Source of the DNA: Burkholderiaceae bacterium
GTDB lineage: Bacteria > Pseudomonadota > Gammaproteobacteria > Burkholderiales > Burkholderiaceae_C
Direction of reading: 5' to 3'
Assembly (NCBI GenBank): GCA_025458585.1
Contig: JALOSD010000004.1
Location: 1 to 23,509 of the forward strand
DNA length: 23,509 nucleotides
Numbering within the stretch: the first letter of the stretch is position 1; every line of letters begins with the position of its first letter. The translations under genes and the position numbers were made by a program. Shown here piece by piece: positions 15,483 to 21,459 of this stretch. Under the pieces are notes generated by a model, which made no database searches, was not told the origin of the DNA, and was given only the letters and a program-made list of their open reading frames with translations.

Positions 15483-17177
15483 TCAATCGACGGCGTCGCT
15501 GTGTCGAAACTGCACGCACTGGTCGTGCTTCGTCCAAGCTGCCTTCGCGCATTGCAGCTGCATGCACTGGTACAGCGCGAACCCGCTACGTTCGCCACAG
15601 GCCTGCCGAGGATCGGTCGACGCGGGCCGCGCGGCGACGGTCGTGGGCGGCCTGGCGGCCGGGCGCGGGGGTGGTCGAGTGACGACGCCCGACGCCGGGG
15701 CGGCCGTCGGAGGCGCGACGCTCGGCAGGGCGTCGCTCGTCGGCGCGGGTGTCGGGGCCTCGGCCGCGTCCCGCCTGACGATCGATGGGGCATCGTCTTG
15801 GGCCGCCACGAGCGGCGCAGGCGGCGGGGCGGCGCTGCGGTCCCACCACCAGGCGCCGGCGCCGACCGATGCGGTCAGGGCCAGTCCGGCCCACCATGCC
15901 ACGCGCCCGCCGGCTGCTGTGGACGAAGAGTTCGTCGGTCCGACGGCGACCACAACCTCCTGCACCGGCTCGGGTTCGACGCCTGCCCGCGTCGTCCGCT
16001 CGGGCCCGATCGATGCGGGCTCGCCGGCCGCTTCCTCGGCCGTGTCGATCGGGTCGCCGAAGCCCAGCCGCACGATGGACGTCGGCCCACGAAGGACCGC
16101 CTCGGTGTCACGTTCGATCGCGCTCGCGGTTTCGGTCTCGGTGACAGGGTCCGAAGGAGCGCAGTTCCCGCTGACTTCGTGGTCGTCATCCTCCCTTGCC
16201 GCGGCGCGGCGTGCGGCGACGGCCGGCAAGCCGTCCAGGTCCTTCCCGCTCAGCCAGTCCCTGAACTCGGACACGGTCTGCGGTCGATGCCGTGGCTCGC
16301 CTGCAAGGCAGGTATCGAGCGCGTCGAAAGCCTTCTTCAGGCCAGGCGGGATGGGCAGGCTGCCGTGCAGGCGCTGCCAGCAATGCGCCAGGGGTTCGAA
16401 TCGGGTCGAGGCGCGCCCCGGTGCCGGCGTGGCCGGCAGTTCGCCGCTGATGCCGTAGTGCAGGGTGACCGCGAGTGCATACAGGTCGCTCGCCGGCCCC
16501 GGTGGACCAGTCGCCACTGGCCACGAGGGTCCAGTCGGCACCTGATGGGACAGTGCCGTGGACGTCGCGTTCGTTGCAGGGCCACCGACGAGTGACTTGC
16601 GAACGGCCTCGAAGTCGAGCAACAGCGGGCGCTCCCCTGGCCGCAGCAGGATGTTGGCCGGCGTCACCGAACCGTGCGTGCAGTGCGCAGCATGAAGCAC
16701 CGACAACGCCCCGAGCAACCCTTCGAGCCAGATCGTGAAGTCCTCGACCGCCGGGGGGGCGCCTAGTGCGTTGCGGTACTGGAGCAGCGTCGGCCCCGGT
16801 GCGAACCGCATCACGCGATAGGCAGTGCCCTTGGCCTCGAACAGGTGCAGCACGCGCACAAGCGACGGGTGGTCGACCCGCGCCAACGACAGGGCCTCGT
16901 TGACGAAGGCCGTACGCCCGAGTTCGAAGCGTTCGCGATGGGCCTGCGCGATTGGCGTGACCCAGCCGTTCGCGTTGCGAAGCGCCAAGGCCTCGGGCAG
17001 GTACTCCTTGATGGCGACCACCTGCCGGGCCGCAGGGTCGTAGGCGCGATAGACGGCAGCGAAGGCACTCAGCGCGATGACACACTCGATCTCATAGTGC
17101 TCGAGCCGCGCCAGCGCGGCAAGAGCTCGCCCAGCCTTCGTCGGCGAGCCCGCGATCGGGGCTATGCGCAGGGTCAT
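15483..17177 (-). CDS. Membrane-anchored Hanks-type pseudokinase with Cys-rich periplasmic tail
   Basis: A 564-residue protein. Residues about 27-312 match Ser/Thr kinases of the 'VAIKEYLP' family. Lys57 (VAIKEY), Glu94 (NEA), Asn175, Asp188 and Asp231 (SDLYALA) are kept. However, the Gly-rich loop is VIALSAFAAVY (no glycines), the HRD motif is HGS (168-170, catalytic Asp lost), the catalytic-loop Lys position is Thr172, and DFG is DFE (188-190). Catalysis is therefore unlikely, though nucleotide binding cannot be excluded. One membrane helix lies at about 425-445 (WWAGLALTASVGAGAWWW). A Pro/Ala-rich linker follows, then a small C-terminal domain with Cys527, 538, 543 and 554, likely periplasmic. 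The start at 17177 is chosen because the kinase domain begins shortly after; longer frames lack homology. It faces the esterase-like gene across 75 bp. Confidence 0.88.
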   Translation of the reverse strand: MTLRIAPIAGSPTKAGRALAALARLEHYEIECVIALSAFAAVYRAYDPAARQVVAIKEYLPEALALRNANGWVTPIAQAHRERFELGRTAFVNEALSLARVDHPSLVRVLHLFEAKGTAYRVMRFAPGPTLLQYRNALGAPPAVEDFTIWLEGLLGALSVLHAAHCTHGSVTPANILLRPGERPLLLDFEAVRKSLVGGPATNATSTALSHQVPTGPSWPVATGPPGPASDLYALAVTLHYGISGELPATPAPGRASTRFEPLAHCWQRLHGSLPIPPGLKKAFDALDTCLAGEPRHRPQTVSEFRDWLSGKDLDGLPAVAARRAAAREDDDHEVSGNCAPSDPVTETETASAIERDTEAVLRGPTSIVRLGFGDPIDTAEEAAGEPASIGPERTTRAGVEPEPVQEVVVAVGPTNSSSTAAGGRVAWWAGLALTASVGAGAWWWDRSAAPPPAPLVAAQDDAPSIVRRDAAEAPTPAPTSDALPSVAPPTAAPASGVVTRPPPRPAARPPTTVAARPASTDPRQACGERSGFALYQCMQLQCAKAAWTKHDQCVQFRHSDAVD

Positions 17178-17189
17178 CTGCGACCATGC

Positions 17190-17213
17190 TACCGGTGTGT
17201 GGACGCACCGGTA
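17190..17213. promoter_or_regulatory. Inverted repeat, candidate operator
   Basis: TACCGGTG-N8-CACCGGTA, perfect 8-bp arms, lies 12 bp upstream of the pseudokinase start in the 75-bp divergent gap. The size and symmetry suit a dimeric transcription factor that could control both genes. No regulator gene is adjacent. Confidence 0.5.
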
Positions 17214-17214
17214 A

Positions 17215-17242
17215 GGGGGTCGCGCCCGCGGGCGCGGCCCCC
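17215..17242. repeat. 28-bp GC palindrome
   Basis: GGGGG-T-CGCGCCC-GC-GGGCGCG-G-CCCCC is symmetric except for one T/G pair. It sits between the candidate operator and the esterase-like gene, ending 10 bp before the ATG at 17253. If transcribed, it would form a very stable hairpin. Confidence 0.5.
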
Positions 17243-17248
17243 AGGCGA

Positions 17249-17254
17249 CACAAT
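17249..17254 (+). promoter_or_regulatory. -10-like hexamer at the esterase-like gene
   Basis: CACAAT overlaps the ATG at 17253 and lies 7 nt before a second in-frame ATG at 17262. This is the same spacing as at hemE, hinting that 17262 could be a leaderless start. Confidence 0.25.
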
Positions 17255-18947
17255 GCAGTCGATGGTGGCCGCGACGACTCGAATCCTTGCCGTTTGCGTG
17301 GCTTGGCTGTTGTCGGCCTGCACCACCGAGCCGCCTCGCCCCGAGCCCGTCGAGGAGCCGGCCGAACCCGTGGTGGTCACGCCGCAGTCGCGCGAGGCCA
17401 AGCCGCTGCAGCTTGCCGATGCGAAGGACCGTTGCGCGTCCATCGTGCAGAAGGCACCGCCCGTCATGCAGCTCGCACGCGCCGAGTTCGTCGACGCGGG
17501 GACGGTCTATCCGGTCGCAGGGGCCAGGGCAGGCCTCGACGTCGATGCGTTGCCCGAGCACTGCCGGGTCGAGGGCACTATCGCCGCCCCCGCGGCCGAT
17601 GCGACACCCGCCATCGTCTTCGGAATGCGCCTGCCGTCGCGGTGGAACGGCCGCTTCTTCAGCCAGGGCACTTCGGACGCTCCGTACGACGTGGCCTTCG
17701 CGATCGGGCGCACTACCGGCGCCGCGGGGCTCGAGGACAATGCCTTGTCGCGCGGCTTCGCCGTGCTGTCGAGCGACGCCTGGCGTGCCGCAAGGGCGTC
17801 GTCCGACCGTCCGTCGCAGGTTCATGCCGAGGCCGCGAGTGCGCTGGAATCCGCCGCGCTCGCGGCGAAGGCGCTGATCGAGGCCTACTATGGCAAGCCA
17901 CCCGACCGCAGCTATTTCGTCGGCTGCGCCGAGGGCGGTCGCGAAGGCCTGATCCATGCACAGCGTTGGCCGTCGATGTTCGATGGCATCGTGGCCGTCG
18001 CGCCGGTGCTTCGCCCCGCCGACGCCGCGTTGGCGGCGTCCTGGTCATTGCGGCGGTTCGTCGCCGTGGCCCCCCGCGCGCGCAATCGGCAGCCCGTGCT
18101 GTCGCGCGCCTTCAGCATCGAGGAGCTCTTCGTTGTCGCACAGGCGATCCTGAAGCAATGCGACGCGCTCGACGGTGCCGAAGACGGCTTCGTGATGGAC
18201 ATGGCTGGATGCCAGTTCAACGCCGACGAACTGCGGTGCAGCCGCAGCCGGGCCAAGCAGTGCCTGAGCCAGGACAAGGTCACGGCGCTGCGCGAGGCGA
18301 TGGCCGGCCCCAGAGACGCCGCCGGCCATGCCTTGTACGCGGCCTGGCCTTGGGACCCCGGCTTGGCGGCGCCGGCCTGGCGGGCCTGGATGCTCGGCCA
18401 GGCGGGCCCGGGAAGTGCTGCCGACGCACGCCACCTGAACCGTTCGGCGTCGGCGCTCGGCGCCGAGTTCGCAAGCCCGCCGGATGCGAAGCTGCACGCG
18501 CTGAACTTCGATTTCCGACGGGACCTGCCGCGCCTGCGGGCCGCTCGGGATGCCGACGCCGCCTTCTTCGCCGCACCGCTGGAGGCCTTCGGCGGGCTCG
18601 GGGGGCGGCTGCTGCTGGTGCACGGTGCGGCGGACCCGGTGGTGTCGGCATGGGACACGGTGGCTTACCAGCGCCAGTTGAACGCGGCGCCCGGTGGCTC
18701 CGACATCGCGCGCACGTTCATCGTGCCCGGCATGAACCATTGCGCCGGCGGTCCGTCGACCGACCGCTTCGACGCCCTGACGGCCGTGGTCGACTGGGTC
18801 GAGCGCGACCTGGCACCACAGCGCATCGAGGCGCGCGGTTCGGGCGTGTTGCGCGACGAGAGCCGCCCGCTTTGTCCGTGGCCGGCGGTGGCGAGGTATC
18901 TCGGTTCTGGCAGCCCGCACGCGAGCACGAGCTACGAGTGCCGATGA
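17253..18947 (+). CDS. Tannase/feruloyl-esterase family lipoprotein lacking the nucleophile serine
   Basis: A 564-residue alpha/beta-hydrolase of the tannase family (PF07519). A signal peptide ends in a lipobox (LLSAC), so it is probably a lipoprotein. The body has the family segments GTIAAPA, FGMRLPSRWNGRFFSQGTSD, LSRGFAVLSSDA, ALIEAYYGKPPDRSYFVGC, QRWPSMFDGIVAVAPV, and a lid domain rich in Cys (KQCDALDGAEDGF). The family uses a CS-D-HC motif. Here the nucleophile elbow is GCAEGGREG: Cys225 is kept but Ser is Ala226 (codon GCC at 17928-17930). Asp461 (GAADPV) and His496-Cys497 (MNHCAGG) remain. The fold and disulfide should survive but classical ester hydrolysis should not. An ATG at 17262 is an alternative start. 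It is divergent from the pseudokinase. Confidence 0.88.
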   Translation: MQSMVAATTRILAVCVAWLLSACTTEPPRPEPVEEPAEPVVVTPQSREAKPLQLADAKDRCASIVQKAPPVMQLARAEFVDAGTVYPVAGARAGLDVDALPEHCRVEGTIAAPAADATPAIVFGMRLPSRWNGRFFSQGTSDAPYDVAFAIGRTTGAAGLEDNALSRGFAVLSSDAWRAARASSDRPSQVHAEAASALESAALAAKALIEAYYGKPPDRSYFVGCAEGGREGLIHAQRWPSMFDGIVAVAPVLRPADAALAASWSLRRFVAVAPRARNRQPVLSRAFSIEELFVVAQAILKQCDALDGAEDGFVMDMAGCQFNADELRCSRSRAKQCLSQDKVTALREAMAGPRDAAGHALYAAWPWDPGLAAPAWRAWMLGQAGPGSAADARHLNRSASALGAEFASPPDAKLHALNFDFRRDLPRLRAARDADAAFFAAPLEAFGGLGGRLLLVHGAADPVVSAWDTVAYQRQLNAAPGGSDIARTFIVPGMNHCAGGPSTDRFDALTAVVDWVERDLAPQRIEARGSGVLRDESRPLCPWPAVARYLGSGSPHASTSYECR

Positions 18948-18966
18948 GGGCGCGTCACCGAAAGCT

Positions 18967-20867
18967 TCAGTCGGAGGACGACGCCATCGCCTGCCGTACG
19001 GGGTGAGACTCGTCGCGACGAACGACAGCGGCGCCCACCGGTGACCCGTCATCGGCTGGCGCCGCTGTCGACCAGGCCTGCAGCGCGCGCAGCAGCGTGC
19101 GCTTCTTCGTCTGGTGCGCCTGCATGCGGCGCAGGATGTCGTCGAGCGCGGCGATCGCCTCGACGATGTGCGGGCCCTTGTTCAGCATCACGCACTCGGC
19201 GCGCACGCCCATCGCGGCGTCGGTGATCTCGGCGCGCGACGGCTGGCCGCCCTTGGCGAGACCCTCGAGCACCTGCGTGGCCCAGATCACCGGCAGGTGC
19301 GCGGCCTCGGCGGCCCACAGGATCTCCTCCTGCACTTCGGCCAGGCGCTCCCAGCCGCATTCGACGGCGAGGTCGCCGCGCGCGATCATCACGCCGGCGG
19401 CGGGCTGGGCCATCGCGGTGAGCAGCAGCTCGGGCAGGTGCTCGAAGCCGCGGCGCGTCTCGATCTTCAGCACCACCGCGCGGTCGGCCGCACCGCGCTC
19501 GGCGAGTGCGGCGCGCAGCGCCTCGACGTCGTTCGCGCACTGCGCGAACGACAGCGCGACGATGTCGGCGAACGGCAGCACGACGCCGAGATCGCTGCGG
19601 TCCTTCGCCGTCAGCGCCGGCAGGCTCAGGCGGCTGTCGGGCAGGTTGATCCCCTTGTCGGCGCGCAGCAGCGCGCCGCCCTCGCGCGTGCGCGTGACGA
19701 GCAGGTCGAAGCCATCACCGTCGGCGCGTTCGATCACGCCGCCGATGCGCCCGTCGTCGAACCAGACGCGCTCGCCGGCGCGCACCTGCGCGAACACCTC
19801 GGGCAGCGTGCAGCCGACGACGAGCGCGCGCGCAGGCGGGCGCCGACGTCGAGCGTGATCGCGCCCGGCAGTTGCGGCAGCGGCCCGAGCCCGGTCGTGT
19901 GCACGCCGCCGCGCCGGCCGACATGCAGCAGCCGCACGCCGGGGGCGAGGTACGTCGTGTGCGTCGACTCGGCGAGCACGACGGCGCCGTCGCGGTGGGC
20001 AACGGTCCAGTGGCGGTCGGCGCCGCGCGCGTCGACGAGGTCGATCGCGTCGCCCTCGCGCAGCGCGGCCCACCAGTCGGCGTCGACCCGCACCTGCGGC
20101 ACGTCGGCGGTCGCGAGCGCCGACGCGACGGCGGGTTCGGCGTCGGGCACGAGGGCGACGCGCGCCGGGGCGAGCACGCGGCCGAGGCGGTCGCGCTGCG
20201 GGCGCAGCTTCAGCACCGCCGGCCCGGGCGGCAGCGGCCCGGTGCGCAGCTTCGGCCCGGCGAGGTCGAACGCGATGCGCACCGTGCGGCCGCAGGCCGC
20301 GGCGGCGGCGCGCACGTGGCGCGCCATCGCCAGCCAGTCGGCCGGCTCGCCGTGCGCGCCGTTGATGCGCGCGACGTCCATCCCGGCGCCGACGAGCCGC
20401 TCGACGAGCGTCGCGTCGTGTGCCGCCTCGTCGGGCAGCGTGACCATGACGCGCACGTCGCGCCCGGGCGGCGGCGCGCCGAACAGCGCCTCGGCGTTGC
20501 GCGCGAGCCGTGCGCTACCGTGCCGGATGCCCACCGGCGGCGTCGACGGCGTCCAGGCCTCGCCGCACAGCCGGCGCAGCACCGCGAGCACGCGCTCCAG
20601 CGTGGCGAGCACGTGCGCCTCGGAGCGGCCGAGCGACGACAGGCCGATGTGCGCGAGCGCCTCCTGCAGCTCGCGCAGGTCGACGCGGCGCAGCGCCAGG
20701 TAGTGCGCGAGGTTGCGCGCGCTCTCGCGGTGCGCGGGGGCGACGCGGGCGAGCGGCGCGGCGAGGCGTGCCTCCTCCGCGAGCGACGACGCGCGCAGGC
20801 GGTCGAGCGCGCCGATCAACGCGCGCAGCGTCTCGGGCCGCCACAGGTCGCGCGCGCCGCCATCCAT
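18967..20867 (-). pseudogene. Long pyruvate-kinase-like gene with internal frameshift
   Basis: Two overlapping frames encode consecutive parts of one protein. The 5' part (20867 to about 19834) has a 130-residue helical N-terminal extension, then VRVMVTLPDEA, MDVARINGAHG and DLAGPKLRTG of the pyruvate kinase barrel. The 3' part (about 19833 to 18967) continues with GCTLPEVFAQVRAGERVWFDDGRIGG, SFAQCANDVEAL, KIETRRGFEHLP (catalytic-type Lys), MIARGDLAVECGWERLAEVQEEI and SRAEITDAAMGVRAECVMLNKG. Removing two bases from a GCGCGCGCGC run (19824-19833) joins them into a protein of about 632 residues. The gene may be broken, phase-variable, or a sequencing error. The canonical NFSHG is NGAHG, so even the intact form may not be a standard pyruvate kinase. 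No allosteric C-terminal domain is seen. Confidence 0.8.
19824..19833. repeat. GC dinucleotide run at the frameshift
   Basis: Five GC units in a row. The reading frame of the pyruvate-kinase-like gene changes here; loss of one unit restores it. Short dinucleotide runs are prone to slippage. Confidence 0.7.
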
Positions 20868-20921
20868 GAGCGCACTGTCGCCGCCGACCGTGACAGCGGC
20901 GTGACGGCGCCGGGTGACCGC

Positions 20922-21245
20922 TCAGCCTTCGCGCACCGGCAGCCCGTGCAGCCGCCACATGCCGATGCCGCCCTGCAGGTTCGACACCTTCGTGTGGCCG
21001 TGGTGGACGAGGAACTGCATCGCCTGGAAGCTGCGACCGCCGCTCGCGCAGGCCAGGATCAGCTCGCGGTCGCGCGGCAGCTCGTGGTGCCGCTTCGCGA
21101 ACTCCGACAGCGGCACGTTGACGACGTTGGCGGCGTCGAATCCCACGCGCGACACCTCGCCACGCTCGCGCACGTCGATCATCAGGGCGCCCTGGTTCAG
21201 GTGCTCGAGGGCGGAGGCGGGGTCGATCTGGCGCAGGCCGTGCAT
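20922..21245 (-). CDS. Single-domain rhodanese
   Basis: A 107-residue cytoplasmic sulfurtransferase-type domain. It opens with LRQIDPASALEHL, then MIDVRERGEVSRVGF (Asp24, Arg26), NVPLSEFAKRHHEL, the active-site loop CASGGR (Cys66 to Arg71), and LQGGIGMWRLHGLPV at the end. The catalytic Cys is present, so persulfide transfer is plausible. The ATG at 21245 has an AGAGGA Shine-Dalgarno about 8 nt upstream. It is divergent from the sulfide:quinone oxidoreductase gene, which supports a role in handling sulfane sulfur. The pyruvate-kinase-like gene follows 54 bp downstream in the same direction but is probably unrelated. Confidence 0.92.
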   Translation of the reverse strand: MHGLRQIDPASALEHLNQGALMIDVRERGEVSRVGFDAANVVNVPLSEFAKRHHELPRDRELILACASGGRSFQAMQFLVHHGHTKVSNLQGGIGMWRLHGLPVREG

Positions 21246-21288
21246 GGTCGGATCCTCTGGGTGGCGTCGCGGGTGGGCGACGGCCGGA

Positions 21289-21310
21289 TGCATGAGCGTT
21301 CAATCATGCA
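21289..21310. promoter_or_regulatory. Inverted repeat over the rhodanese promoter
   Basis: TGCATGA-N8-TCATGCA, perfect 7-bp arms. The minus-strand -10 candidate CATGAT falls within one arm, so a bound protein would block rhodanese transcription. It could be an operator for a sulfide- or persulfide-responsive repressor, but no regulator gene is in view. Confidence 0.4.
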
Positions 21311-21331
21311 GCAATGCGGCCGCCAATGCAA
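21303..21331 (-). promoter_or_regulatory. Candidate rhodanese promoter
   Basis: On the minus strand TTGCAT (21331-21326) and CATGAT (21308-21303) are separated by 17 bp, each matching the sigma-70 boxes at four of six positions. Transcription would start about 50 bp before the rhodanese ATG. Confidence 0.4.
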
Positions 21332-21344
21332 AGCGCGCCTCGGC

Positions 21345-21358
21345 TTGACGTGGATCAA
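21345..21358. promoter_or_regulatory. FNR/ANR-type box
   Basis: TTGAC-GTGG-ATCAA differs by one base from the FNR/ANR consensus TTGAT-N4-ATCAA. Its centre (21351.5) is about 41 bp before the transcription start predicted from the -10-like GACAAT at 21380, the usual activating position. This suggests low-oxygen induction of the SQR operon. Confidence 0.6.
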
Positions 21359-21379
21359 ACGATCGCCCGAAACGGCGCG

Positions 21380-21385
21380 GACAAT
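21380..21385 (+). promoter_or_regulatory. -10-like hexamer of the SQR operon
   Basis: GACAAT matches TATAAT at four of six positions and is placed correctly relative to the FNR-type box for class II activation. The leader to the GTG start would be about 68 nt. Confidence 0.4.
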
Positions 21386-21459
21386 ACCCATGTACGTATA
21401 AGCCCGCGGCGTGGTCGGATCTCCAATGTAGACGCTGTGGACCTTCGAAGGAGATGACC

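Noticed and set aside
12445..16458. A 4-kb open plus-strand frame opposite the efflux channel, amn and pseudokinase genes
   Set aside because: Its translation is Arg/Ala/His-rich with no domain pattern, and it lies antisense to three well-recognised genes. Such frames are expected in DNA with this GC content.
16845..17252. N-terminal extension of the esterase-like gene
   Set aside because: It overlaps the start of the pseudokinase and places the lipoprotein signal in the middle of the protein, which is not credible.
17178..17957. N-terminal extension of the pseudokinase by about 260 residues
   Set aside because: It runs antisense through the esterase-like gene and the divergent promoter and has no recognisable domain; the ATG at 17177 sits just before the kinase fold.
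21390..21401. Three-codon mini-frame (ATG TAC GTA TAA) just after the SQR -10 element
   Set aside because: Could be a leader peptide or leaderless start, but a frame this short is expected by chance and has no supporting feature.
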